Source: Sinimarinibacterium flocculans (lineage in GTDB: Bacteria > Pseudomonadota > Gammaproteobacteria > Nevskiales > Nevskiaceae). From it: DNA of 64,000 bases. The notes beneath the pieces were generated by a model that did no database searches, was not told where the DNA came from, and was given only the letters and a program-made list of their open reading frames with translations. This document shows, piece after piece, positions 40,450 to 48,748 of this stretch (its first letter is position 1; each line of letters starts with the position of its first letter). The position numbers and the translations under genes were made by a program. The stretch is taken from the NCBI RefSeq assembly GCF_003201205.1, contig NZ_QICN01000003.1:124001-188000 (forward strand), given 5' to 3'.

Positions 40450-40998
40450 ATGAGCTGGGACCTGGTACCGACCGGCAAGGATGTGCCGAACGACATCAAC
40501 GTCATCATCGAAATCCCGATGAACGCCGATCCGGTCAAGTACGAGGTGGACAAGAAATCGGGCGCGATCTTCGTCGACCGCATCCTCACCACGCCGATGC
40601 GCTACCCCTGCAACTACGGCTTCGTCCCGCACACCCTGTGCGGCGACGGCGATCCGCTCGACGTGCTGGTGATGACGCCGATGCCGTTGCTGCCGGGCTG
40701 CGTGATCAATTGCCGGCCGATCGGCATGCTGGAGATGGAAGACGAGTCCGGCACCGACGAGAAGCTCGTTGCGGTGCCGAACAACAAGATCTTCCCGATG
40801 TACAAGAACATCAGCAGCGTGCGCGAGCTGCCGGACCTGTTCCGCGACCAGATCCAGCATTTCTTCGAGCACTACAAGGATCTCGAGAAGGGCAAGTGGG
40901 TCAAGATCAAGGGCTGGCACGGCCCCAAGGACTCGCTCAAGGCGATCGAGGCCAGCGTCGAGATGTATAACAACGCGAAGACCAAGCCGGCATTCTGA
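40450..40998 (+). CDS. ppa: soluble inorganic pyrophosphatase
   Basis: Ppa hydrolyses PPi to phosphate in the cytoplasm, pulling biosynthetic reactions forward. The 182-residue protein is a family I enzyme. GDGDPLDVLV is the signature with the metal-binding Asp residues, and IEIPMNADPVKYEVDKKSGAIFVDR and YPCNYGFVPHT complete the active site. The ATG at 40450 is preferred to an upstream start that would include promoter sequence. It sits beside hppA and pfp, which both need PPi that Ppa would destroy, so relative expression matters. It has its own promoter and terminator. Confidence 0.97.
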   Translation: MSWDLVPTGKDVPNDINVIIEIPMNADPVKYEVDKKSGAIFVDRILTTPMRYPCNYGFVPHTLCGDGDPLDVLVMTPMPLLPGCVINCRPIGMLEMEDESGTDEKLVAVPNNKIFPMYKNISSVRELPDLFRDQIQHFFEHYKDLEKGKWVKIKGWHGPKDSLKAIEASVEMYNNAKTKPAF

Positions 40999-41026
40999 TC
41001 CGGCGTCGAAAACACGGCATCATCCG

Positions 41027-41055
41027 GAGGCGGGCGCGAGCCCGCCTCTTTCGTT
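41027..41055 (+). terminator. rho-independent terminator of ppa
   Basis: GAGGCGGGC and GCCCGCCTC form a 9-bp perfect stem with loop GCGA, followed by TTTCGTTT. It ends just before the FAD-dependent oxidase gene. Confidence 0.82.
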
Positions 41056-41071
41056 TCCGGGAGCCGTACGC

Positions 41072-42424
41072 ATGTCCGCCGAATCCCACTGCGACGTCGC
41101 CGTCATCGGTGCCGGCTTCGCCGGCCTGCGGACCGCCCTGCGCCTGCGCGAGGCCGGCCTGTTGGTACGCGTGCTCGAAGCGCGCGATCGCGTCGGCGGG
41201 CGTTCTGCAGCGGCGACGCTGAACGGCCGCACGATCGACGTCGGCGGCCAATGGGTCGGCGTGGGCCACGAACGCCTGCGGGCGCTGGCCGAATCCTGCG
41301 ACACATCCCTGGTGCCGCAGTACACGGCCGGCAGCAAGCTGCTGGAACTGGGCGGCAGGATGCGCCGTTACGACGGGCTGATCCCACCCGCCTCGGTGAC
41401 GGCACTGGTCGAGATGCAGAGCGCGCTGTGGCGGCTGCGCGCGCTGCAGCGGCGCGTGCCGCCGGATGCGCCGTGGGATGCGCACGGCGCCGATGCGCTG
41501 GACCGTCTCAGTGTCGATGCCTGGCAGGCGCGCTGGCTGCGCAGCCGCGGCGCGCGCGCCCTGTTCGACATCGGCGTGCGCGCGGTCTTCTGCGGCACGC
41601 CGCGGCAGCTGTCGATGCTCGGTTTCCTGCACTACCTGCGCGCCAACCGTGACTTCGACGCGCTGCTGTCGACCACCGACGGCGCGCAGGCCTGGACCGT
41701 GGACGGCGGCATGCACGCGCTCGCCGTGCGCATGGGCGCCGCGCTCGGCGATGCGCTGCAGCTCGATACGCCGGTGCGGCAGATCGAGCAGCAGGCCGAC
41801 AGCGTCGTCGTGCACACACCGCGAGGTGCGCTGCGCGCGAGCCGCGTCGTGGTGGCGATGGCACCGCCCGCCGCGGGCCGCATCGACTACGCGGTAACGC
41901 TGCCGGCGCGCGAACAGCTCGCGCAACGCATGCCGATGGGATCGGTGATCAAGGTACTGGTCGCCTACGCGAAGCCGTTCTGGCGCGCCAACGGGCTGTC
42001 CGGCGAGTTCGTCGGCGACGCCGCCGCGTTCTCGCCCGTGTTCGATGCTTCGCCCGCGGATGCCTCGCACGGCGCGCTGATCGGATTCTTCGACGGCCCC
42101 GAGGCGGTGCACTGGAGTGGCGATGCGCAGGCGCGCCGGCGCGAAGTGATTGCCACGCTGGTCCGCGCCTTCGGTCCCGAAGCGGCAGAACCCCTCGACT
42201 ACGCCGAGAAGGACTGGATTGCCGATCCCTGGAGTCGCGGCTGCTACACGGGCCTGTGGACGCCGGGCACGCTGACCGAAGTCGGCTCCGCGCTGCGCGC
42301 GCCCTGCGGTCGCGTCCACTGGGCCGGCACCGAAACCGCGACCGAGTGGTGCGGCTACATCGAGGGCGCGCTGGCGTCGGGCGACCGCGTCGCCGACGAA
42401 CTGCGCCACGCTATGGCAAGCTGA
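41072..42424 (+). CDS. flavin-dependent amine oxidase
   Basis: A 450-residue FAD enzyme of the monoamine-oxidase family. The dinucleotide fold is VAVIGAGFAGLRTALRLREAG, the second FAD signature is EARDRVGGRS, and DVGGQWVGVGHERL is typical of this group. Near the C terminus YTGLWTPGTLTEVGSALRAP and HWAGTETATEWCGYIEGALASG bind the flavin. There is no signal peptide or Tat motif, so it should be cytoplasmic. The substrate amine is unknown. The start at 41072 lies after the ppa terminator. A DUF4870 gene follows 26 nt later. Confidence 0.9.
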   Translation: MSAESHCDVAVIGAGFAGLRTALRLREAGLLVRVLEARDRVGGRSAAATLNGRTIDVGGQWVGVGHERLRALAESCDTSLVPQYTAGSKLLELGGRMRRYDGLIPPASVTALVEMQSALWRLRALQRRVPPDAPWDAHGADALDRLSVDAWQARWLRSRGARALFDIGVRAVFCGTPRQLSMLGFLHYLRANRDFDALLSTTDGAQAWTVDGGMHALAVRMGAALGDALQLDTPVRQIEQQADSVVVHTPRGALRASRVVVAMAPPAAGRIDYAVTLPAREQLAQRMPMGSVIKVLVAYAKPFWRANGLSGEFVGDAAAFSPVFDASPADASHGALIGFFDGPEAVHWSGDAQARRREVIATLVRAFGPEAAEPLDYAEKDWIADPWSRGCYTGLWTPGTLTEVGSALRAPCGRVHWAGTETATEWCGYIEGALASGDRVADELRHAMAS

Positions 42425-42450
42425 CGGCGAGCCGCCCAGGAACGCCGCGC

Positions 42451-42804
42451 ATGACCGAGCTGCAGACTTCCGACGCCGAGCTTGCCGAATCCGGCGAGCG
42501 CACGACCCTGATCATCGCCTACGCGCTCGACCTGATCGCGCCATTCACGGGGTTCCTGATCGCGATCGTCAGCGTCATCATCAGCCACATCAAGGCCGCG
42601 GAAACGCAGAACGCCTTCATCCGCAGCCATCATCGCTGGCTGATCCGCACGTTCTGGTGGAACCTTCTGTGGGTGATCGTCTTCGGCGTGCTGACGCTGG
42701 TCTTCATCGGCTACTTCGGCCTGCTCGCGCTGGTGATCTGGTGGTATTACCGCATGGTGCGCGGCCTGATCGACTACTCGAACAACCGGTCGATGCCGGC
42801 GTAG
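42451..42804 (+). CDS. DUF4870-type small membrane protein
   Basis: A 117-residue inner-membrane protein with three hydrophobic helices (about 22-45, 65-85 and 87-104). The pattern of a first helix, a loop containing ETQNAFIRSHHRWLIRTFWWNL and a last helix ending RMVRGLIDYSNNR matches the DUF4870 family, whose function is unknown. It is 26 nt after the amine oxidase, so the two are probably co-transcribed. It converges on the ROK kinase gene; the 94-base gap has no strong terminator. Confidence 0.8.
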   Translation: MTELQTSDAELAESGERTTLIIAYALDLIAPFTGFLIAIVSVIISHIKAAETQNAFIRSHHRWLIRTFWWNLLWVIVFGVLTLVFIGYFGLLALVIWWYYRMVRGLIDYSNNRSMPA

Positions 42805-42898
42805 AAACCGGCCGATGCGTCATGGCCGTCCATGGCGCAGCCGCGTGCGGCGGTTCGAGATCGCGACGCGAACTCCTTGCGAACGCAGACGGCGCCCT

Positions 42899-43825
42899 TC
42901 AAGGCATCGTCAAGGCGCGTTCGCTCTCCCACAGCCAGGCCGCACCGCGCACACCGCTGGCATCGCCATAGCGCGCCGGCACGAGACGGGTCGCGACGCG
43001 ATCGGAGAACACCCAGTCGCCCCACAGCCGGGGCACGTTCTCGTACAGGCGCTCGAGTCGTGAGAGCCCGCCGCCGACGACGATCACGTCGGGATCGAGC
43101 AGGTTGATCACCGACGCGAACGCGCGCGCAAGCCGGTCCTCCCAGCGTGCCAGCGTCGCCTCCGCCGCGGCGTCGCCGTTGCGCGCGCGCTCGGCGATCT
43201 GTTCGCTGCGCAGGCTTTCGCCGTGAACGCGCTGGTGATCGGCGGCAATGCCGCCGCCGCAGCACCACACCTCGATCGTGCCGTGCCGGCCGTCCCAGCC
43301 CAGCGGCCCCGGCACCTCGCCCCACTCCGGGCGCGGCCACGGCAGCGCGTTGTGCCCCCACTCGCCGGCGATCGCGTTCGGCCCCTCGAGCAGGCGGCCG
43401 CCGATGCACACACCGCCGCCGACGCCGGTTCCGAGGATCGCGGCGAACACGCCGTGAGCGCCCGCCGCGGCACCGTCGGTGGCCTCCGACAACGCCAGGC
43501 AGTCGGCATCGTTGGCGATGCGCACGCGCGGGCCGAGGCGTGCTTCCAGATCCTCGAGCAGCGGCCGGTCGTTGAGGCAGGTGCTGTTGCAGTTCTTCAT
43601 GCGCCCGGTCAGGCGCGATCGCGCCCCCGGGGTGCCGGCACCCACCGGCAGGTTGCGCCCCCCGACCTCGGCCTCGAGATCGGCAACCAGTCCGCAGATC
43701 GTCTGCAACGCCGCCTCGTAGTCGTCCGGCGGCGTCGGCACGCGCCGTCGTGCCAGGACCTGCGAAGCGTCGTCGATGACGACGCCTTCGGTCTTGGTGC
43801 CGCCCAGGTCGATGCCGATACGCAT
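42899..43825 (-). CDS. ROK family sugar kinase lacking the zinc cysteines
   Basis: A 308-residue sugar kinase of the ROK family, closest in outline to Mak/fructokinase and NagK. The ATP phosphate loop is IGIDLGGTKTEGVVID, and the substrate region has NDADCLALSEA, LGTGVGGGVCIGG and GEWGHNALPWP. In most ROK kinases a C-x-C-G-x-x-G-C-x-E zinc motif follows; here the aligned residues (176-185) are G-W-D-G-R-H-G-T-I-E, so all three Cys are lost while the frame is kept. Two Cys follow at 188-189. The last gene of the probable TonB-phytase-PhoX operon, it may phosphorylate a sugar or polyol product. Confidence 0.88.
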   Translation of the reverse strand: MRIGIDLGGTKTEGVVIDDASQVLARRRVPTPPDDYEAALQTICGLVADLEAEVGGRNLPVGAGTPGARSRLTGRMKNCNSTCLNDRPLLEDLEARLGPRVRIANDADCLALSEATDGAAAGAHGVFAAILGTGVGGGVCIGGRLLEGPNAIAGEWGHNALPWPRPEWGEVPGPLGWDGRHGTIEVWCCGGGIAADHQRVHGESLRSEQIAERARNGDAAAEATLARWEDRLARAFASVINLLDPDVIVVGGGLSRLERLYENVPRLWGDWVFSDRVATRLVPARYGDASGVRGAAWLWESERALTMP

Positions 43826-43872
43826 CGCGCGATCTTCGCGAGGCGTCTGCCGAAGATCAAGGGCGAGAGCCT

Positions 43873-45213
43873 TCAGAGCGACTCGAACGGCCCCCTGATC
43901 GCCAGCGTCAGCCCGGCCCACTGCACGTTGACGAACAGCGTGCGGCCGTCCGGCGCGAAGCAGGCGCCGGCCAGCTCGGAGTCGTTGTACGGATTGCGGG
44001 CCAGCGCGTAGAGGCTGCCGTCGGGGCGCACGCCGAGCAGCCGGCAGGCACGGTTCGTGTCCTCGCACACGATCAGATCGCCCCACGGCGCCACCGTCAG
44101 GTTGTCGGCATTGGCGAAACGTGCCGGATCGGTGGACTCGACGAACAGTGTCAGGCTGCCGCCGCGTGCATCCGGCCGGAAGCGGAAGATCTGGCCGGCC
44201 TGCGCCGCACCGCCGCTGGTACAGGCGAACCAGCAGGCATCGCTCCCCCACCACAGTCCCTCGCCGCGCGCGAACAATGCCGCGCCGCCTGCGTGTCCAC
44301 GCAGGCGCAGATCGTCGCCGGGCGCGTCGACACCGTCGAGATCGATCCAGCGTACGCGCAGCGCGCAACCGGGCTCGCAGATTGCCGTCTGCGCCTGCCA
44401 GCCGCGGGTATCGGCCGAAGCCCGCTCCGCGATGGCAAGGGCCTGCAGACGTCCGCCCGCAGCCAGCCGGCCGCGTTCGTGCGGAACGAAGCGGTAGAAC
44501 AGGCCGTCCGGCCGGTCTTCGGTGAGGTAGACGATGCCGGTGGCGGGATCGACTGCGGCGGCCTCGTGATTGAAGCGCCCGAGCGCGGCCAGGGGCCGTG
44601 CGTCGACCAGCCCGCGATGACTCGACGGCACCTCGAACACCCAGCCGTGGTCGCGCGTATGCCGGGTGTCGGCGGACTGCAGGCTTTCCTCGCAGCTCAG
44701 CCAGGAACCCCAGGGCGTGGGCCCGCCGGCGCAGTTGCGCAGGGTGCCGCCGAGGCTGAGGAACTGGGCCTCGACTTGCCGCGCCCCGGGCGCGAGCACC
44801 AGCGTCGTCGTGCCGCCGTACGACGGCCCTTCACCGCCGGCGTCGTACAGCCGCGCGCGGTCGACGTTCGCGAGCCGCGCATCGCCGGCGCCGAACGCCG
44901 TACCGAACACCGGCCCGCTCCGCGCATCGAGTTCGTGGTTGCGCACCAGCACGACACGCCCGCCCTCGCCGGGGAAGGCCGCCATGCCGTCGCAGCCACC
45001 CGGGACCAGCAGGCCGTCGTCCATGAGCGTGCCGGCACGCGACAGCACGGTGTAGTCGAAGCCCTCGGGCAGATCGAGAACGCCGTCCGGGTCCGGACGC
45101 AGGCGGTCGGCCACGAGCGGCGGTGCGACGGCCGCGAGCGCCCGTTGCCAGCCGCCGAATGCCGCGGCGACGGCACCGCCCGCCTGCAGCAGGAAGCGTC
45201 GTCGATCGATCAT
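43873..45213 (-). CDS. Tat-exported PhoX-like phosphatase (DUF839)
   Basis: A 446-residue protein of the PhoX / DUF839 family, calcium- and iron-dependent alkaline phosphatases of the periplasm. The N terminus has a Tat-type signal, DRRRFLLQAGGAVAAAFG, in keeping with PhoX being folded and loaded before export. The propeller has RNHELDARSGPVFG, GGTTTLVLAPG, GSWLSCEESLQSADTRH, HEAAAVDPATGIVYLTED and PDNLTVAPWGDLIVCED-like blades. The start at 45213 puts the twin-Arg near the N terminus; an ATG at 45222 is an alternative. It is 16 nt after the phytase gene. Phosphatase activity is inferred from the family. Confidence 0.85.
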   Translation of the reverse strand: MIDRRRFLLQAGGAVAAAFGGWQRALAAVAPPLVADRLRPDPDGVLDLPEGFDYTVLSRAGTLMDDGLLVPGGCDGMAAFPGEGGRVVLVRNHELDARSGPVFGTAFGAGDARLANVDRARLYDAGGEGPSYGGTTTLVLAPGARQVEAQFLSLGGTLRNCAGGPTPWGSWLSCEESLQSADTRHTRDHGWVFEVPSSHRGLVDARPLAALGRFNHEAAAVDPATGIVYLTEDRPDGLFYRFVPHERGRLAAGGRLQALAIAERASADTRGWQAQTAICEPGCALRVRWIDLDGVDAPGDDLRLRGHAGGAALFARGEGLWWGSDACWFACTSGGAAQAGQIFRFRPDARGGSLTLFVESTDPARFANADNLTVAPWGDLIVCEDTNRACRLLGVRPDGSLYALARNPYNDSELAGACFAPDGRTLFVNVQWAGLTLAIRGPFESL

Positions 45214-45229
45214 CGCGGCCATGGCGCCG

Positions 45230-46333
45230 TCAGTCCGTGCAGCGCGCCGCGCCGACGCCGTCGAGCAGCTCGCCCAGATCGAAGGCGGCGACATTGCCGT
45301 CGTCGTGCACGGCGTAGAACGCGCCGTGATCGAACCCCGGCATCGGCGTCTGCGTCAGCCAGATGCCGTCGGTGTTGAGCACCGTCGGGCTGCCGACGCT
45401 GCCGCGGTATTCCAGCGTCTGGCGGTCGAACAGGTGGAAGAAGTTCTCCCGCTTGCCCTGGTCGGTGGCAAACCACCAGCCGCTGCCATCGGCACAGGCG
45501 TACAGCGCGATGCCCTCCGGCTGGAAGTGGAACACGCCGGCGCCGACGCGGCGGCCGGTGAACCGGCCGTCGAAGCCGTAGACCTTGATGTTGCGCTGGC
45601 GGTATTCCTCCTCGTCGGCAACCAGCAGGCGGCCGTGCCGCGGATCGCCCCAGATCGACTCGACGACGTGGAGCACGCCGAGGCCGGAGGTCTCGCCGAA
45701 CGCCCGCTCGCGCAGTACCGTCCAGCCGTCCGCCGTGCGGCGTACCAGGAACTGCTGCACGCGCCGGTCGAGCTCGGCAGGCGGCGGCACCGCTTCGTCC
45801 GCCGTCTCGTAGTTGTCGGTCACGTAGACCCGGTAGTCGCCGCCGGCGAGTCCGTGCACCCACAGACCGTAGGGTTTGCGCAGCGGTCCGTCGCCGTCGT
45901 TGCCGAACGTGAGCAGGGGCTCGAGGTCCGGAAGCTGCAGCACCTGCACGCGCCGGTTGTCGCGCTCGACGACGAAGGCCAGGTCGTCGATCACGAATAC
46001 CCCGTTGGGCCGGTCGAACTGCGCGGGGCCGGTGCCGGACTCGCCGAACTTGCGCTTCAGGGTGCCAGTGGCGGCGTCGTAGACCAGCAGGCGGTCGGTC
46101 TGCTTGGCCGTCGCGATCAGCAGATGCCGGCCGTCCGGCGCATGCCAGGTCGCCACGGAATCGGTGTTGTCGACCTCGTCGCGCACCGTCTGCCAGCGTT
46201 CGGACAGGCTCACGGCGCCGGCGACCGTCGGCAGCGGCGGCTCGCCGTCCATCGCGCGCTCCAGACCGGCACAGCCGCCGAGGCCGAGCGCCAGCGGGAT
46301 TGCGGCGAGCGCAACCAGACGTCTTGCGATCAT
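45230..46333 (-). CDS. beta-propeller phytase, lipoprotein
   Basis: A 367-residue protein of the beta-propeller phytase family, which strips phosphate from inositol hexakisphosphate in a calcium-dependent way. A lipoprotein signal ends GLGGC (Cys at about residue 21), so it should be anchored in the outer membrane. Features shared with phytases of xanthomonads and relatives: HLLIATAKQTDRLLVYDAATG, FDRPNGVFVIDDLAFVVERDN, ESIWGDPRHGRLLVADEEE, FQPEGIALYACADGSGWWFATDQG and the final GAFYAVHDDGNVAAFDL. It lies between a TonB receptor gene (11 nt) and the PhoX-like gene (16 nt). Confidence 0.85.
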   Translation of the reverse strand: MIARRLVALAAIPLALGLGGCAGLERAMDGEPPLPTVAGAVSLSERWQTVRDEVDNTDSVATWHAPDGRHLLIATAKQTDRLLVYDAATGTLKRKFGESGTGPAQFDRPNGVFVIDDLAFVVERDNRRVQVLQLPDLEPLLTFGNDGDGPLRKPYGLWVHGLAGGDYRVYVTDNYETADEAVPPPAELDRRVQQFLVRRTADGWTVLRERAFGETSGLGVLHVVESIWGDPRHGRLLVADEEEYRQRNIKVYGFDGRFTGRRVGAGVFHFQPEGIALYACADGSGWWFATDQGKRENFFHLFDRQTLEYRGSVGSPTVLNTDGIWLTQTPMPGFDHGAFYAVHDDGNVAAFDLGELLDGVGAARCTD

Positions 46334-46344
46334 CGCGCGCCTCC

Positions 46345-48534
46345 TCAGAAGCGACCGCGCAGCGTCAGGATCGCGATGCGCCCGACACTTTCGGTCTCGA
46401 CTTCGAACTCCTCGAGCTGGCCGTCCGGCAGGTCATCGTCGAACACGCGGAAGGTCTCGTCCTTGTGCGCGTCGAGCAGGTTGGTGCCGTTGAGCTTCAC
46501 CCAGAGATTCTCGCTGATCTGATATTCGACGAAGGCCTCGAGATTACCGTCGTAGCGCACGTCCGCAATCTCGTCCGATTCGTATTCGAGCGCGCGCCCC
46601 TGCTTCTGGAAGCTGGCGCCCCAGGTGATGCGCTGCGGCAGCTTGTGCGTGAAGCCGAGGTTGAACACATAGACCGGCTGCAGCTGGAAGCGACGCTGCT
46701 GACCGGTGAACGGGTCGGTGATTTCCGATTTCTGGTAGCTGTAGTTGCCGTAGACGTTGACGCCCGGCAGGCCGAGCATCACCAGCGGGAAACTCGCGTC
46801 GAACTCGATGCCGTAGACCTCGCCGTCGCCGGTGTTCGACGGCGATTCGACGTCGTCCTCGATCTCGACGACCTCGATCAGATCGCTCACGTCCCGGTAG
46901 AACAGGTTCACGCCGACGATGCCGGCCTGATCGGCGAAGCGATGTTCGTAACCGAGGTCGTAGCCGATGGCCGTTTCCGGTTCGAGTTCCGGATTGCCGA
47001 CGAAGAACTCGCCGTCGTCCTCTTCGAGAAACGGCACCAGAGCGCTGAAGTCCGGACGGCGCACGGTGCGCGCGACGCTGGCGCGGATCTGGTCGTTCGC
47101 GGTGAACAGCCAGCGATAGTGAAGATTCGGATTGAGCTCGGTCTGGCTGTCGTCGGCTTCGTGCCGCTGGCCGTCCGAGTCGAAGCCCTCCTGCTCGAGC
47201 TCCGTGGTCTCCAGACGCAGGCCGGCGTCGATCGCGTGGCGGGCGTTCAGCGTCCAGGTGTACTGCGCGAAGGCGTCGAAGCGCTGCTCGCGAATCTCGT
47301 AGACGCCGTTGATCTCCGTCTCGTCCTCGAACTCGCCCGAGTCCTCGTCGAACTCCGCAGTGCGTGTGGCGGCATCGCGGGCCTTGCGTCCCAGGTCGAG
47401 GCCGACGAGCAGACGATCGTTCAGACCGAGCGGCAGTTCGAAGCTCGGCGACAGCCGCATCTCGGTATCGTCGGTGTCGATGGTCTCGGTCTCCAGCGCG
47501 ATCTCGACGTCGTCCTCGACCTCGCCGGCGACGTTGTCGATGTCGACATCGAAGCGGTTGTAGTCGAGCACGATGTTGAAGCGCGCCTCGCCGAACGGCT
47601 GCATGAAGCTGAGCGCCAGCCCGTGACTGTTCTCCTCGATGTCCTCGTGCTCGAACTCGATCGCGTCGAGCTCGGCGACGCCGTCCTCGACCTCGAAGTT
47701 CGGGGAGAACTGGTCCTCGTCGCGCCGGGTGCCGACCGAGTAGCCGTCCACCGAGAAGGTGCCGCCGGTGGTCAGCAGCCACGACAGCCTCAGGTTGCCG
47801 GCGAGATCGCGACTGTCCCGCACGTCGTCCTCCTGCGCGAAGGCGATCAGGTTGCCATCGGCGTCGTACAGGGTCTCGCGCTTGTCCTTGGCGTTGTAGC
47901 GGCCCTGGTAGTTGAGCGCGCCCATGTAGCTGAAGCGCCCGCTCTGGCCGCCGTAGCCGAGGTAGCCGCTGCCGCGCAGCGTGTCGTCGCCGCTGCGGTA
48001 GAGCCCGCTGCGGTACTGGCCGCCGGAGAACTCGCCGGCGTTCTTGAGCACGATGTTGATCGTGCCGCCGATGCCCTGCGCGTCGAGGTCGCCGGTCGGC
48101 GCGCGGATGATCTCGATGCGCTCGACCAGTTCCGCCGGAATGCGGTCGACGAAGACGCTGCGATCGTCGCCGGCGCCTGCCACGCGCTCGCCGTTGATCA
48201 GGATCTGCGTGTACTGCGTGCCGATGCCGCGCAGCTGCGGCGCGTCGTACTCGCCGACGTCGCTGGTGAAGGCCACACCCGGCACCTGCTTGAGCATGTC
48301 GCCGACCGACAGCGGTTCGAAGCGCGAGAAGTACGCGGCGTCGTAGATCAGGCGCGGCGACACCGACTCGCTGCGATATCGGAAAAAGTCGGCGCTGTCG
48401 GTCACGGTGATGGTGTCGAGCGGCGTCGGCGCGGTGTCGGCTTGCGCCGCGACCAGCGCCGGCCACACGCCGGCCATGACTGCGATGAGTGTCCTGCCGC
48501 CCTGCCGCCGCGGCACGATCGTACGGATGCGCAT
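46345..48534 (-). CDS. TonB-dependent receptor of the phytase/PhoX cluster
   Basis: A 729-residue outer-membrane receptor. A signal peptide (about 1-30) leads to the plug: a TonB-box-like DTITVTDSADF, GDMLKQVPGVAF, APQLRGIGTQYTQILINGERV and IERIEIIRAPTGDLDAQGIGGTINIVLK. The barrel ends in TLRGRF with terminal Phe. Extracellular loops are very rich in Asp and Glu (for example residues 290-370), unlike siderophore receptors. Receptors next to phytase genes are a known arrangement in several gammaproteobacteria. The substrate could be phytate, its breakdown products or a metal complex; the sequence does not decide. Confidence 0.92.
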   Translation of the reverse strand: MRIRTIVPRRQGGRTLIAVMAGVWPALVAAQADTAPTPLDTITVTDSADFFRYRSESVSPRLIYDAAYFSRFEPLSVGDMLKQVPGVAFTSDVGEYDAPQLRGIGTQYTQILINGERVAGAGDDRSVFVDRIPAELVERIEIIRAPTGDLDAQGIGGTINIVLKNAGEFSGGQYRSGLYRSGDDTLRGSGYLGYGGQSGRFSYMGALNYQGRYNAKDKRETLYDADGNLIAFAQEDDVRDSRDLAGNLRLSWLLTTGGTFSVDGYSVGTRRDEDQFSPNFEVEDGVAELDAIEFEHEDIEENSHGLALSFMQPFGEARFNIVLDYNRFDVDIDNVAGEVEDDVEIALETETIDTDDTEMRLSPSFELPLGLNDRLLVGLDLGRKARDAATRTAEFDEDSGEFEDETEINGVYEIREQRFDAFAQYTWTLNARHAIDAGLRLETTELEQEGFDSDGQRHEADDSQTELNPNLHYRWLFTANDQIRASVARTVRRPDFSALVPFLEEDDGEFFVGNPELEPETAIGYDLGYEHRFADQAGIVGVNLFYRDVSDLIEVVEIEDDVESPSNTGDGEVYGIEFDASFPLVMLGLPGVNVYGNYSYQKSEITDPFTGQQRRFQLQPVYVFNLGFTHKLPQRITWGASFQKQGRALEYESDEIADVRYDGNLEAFVEYQISENLWVKLNGTNLLDAHKDETFRVFDDDLPDGQLEEFEVETESVGRIAILTLRGRF

Positions 48535-48748
48535 CGATGTCCCCCTCGAAGAACGCCGGCACGGGCGCCGGCCATTGGTCGAGGCGGGACTCTATGGACC
48601 CAATGTGACAGCGAGGCACGGCGGAACGCAGCCACCCGATCCGGCGCGACCCGGGTCATTTCGGCTCAGCGGGCGCGGGCAGGTTCACGGAACCGTCACG
48701 AACTTCGACGACCGTTCTGCGGTTGAATCCACCGGCATTCCTGCGCTC
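48535..48748. promoter_or_regulatory. divergent control region of the TonB-phytase and GGDEF-AraC units
   Basis: A 214-base gap with no ORF of its own. On the minus strand CTGTCAC (48607-48613) matches one PhoB half-site about 70 bases before the receptor ATG, but the next half-site is poor. On the plus strand GGTTCAC-GGAA-CCGTCAC (48682-48699) has two half-site-like heptamers with the 11-base spacing of Pho boxes, the second close to CTGTCAC. Both are weak matches and have not been tested. No clean -35/-10 pair is visible for either direction. Confidence 0.25.

Noticed and set aside
46300-48726. An 808-codon plus-strand frame opposite the TonB receptor
   Set aside because: Val/Glu/Arg-rich antisense shadow of a convincing receptor gene.
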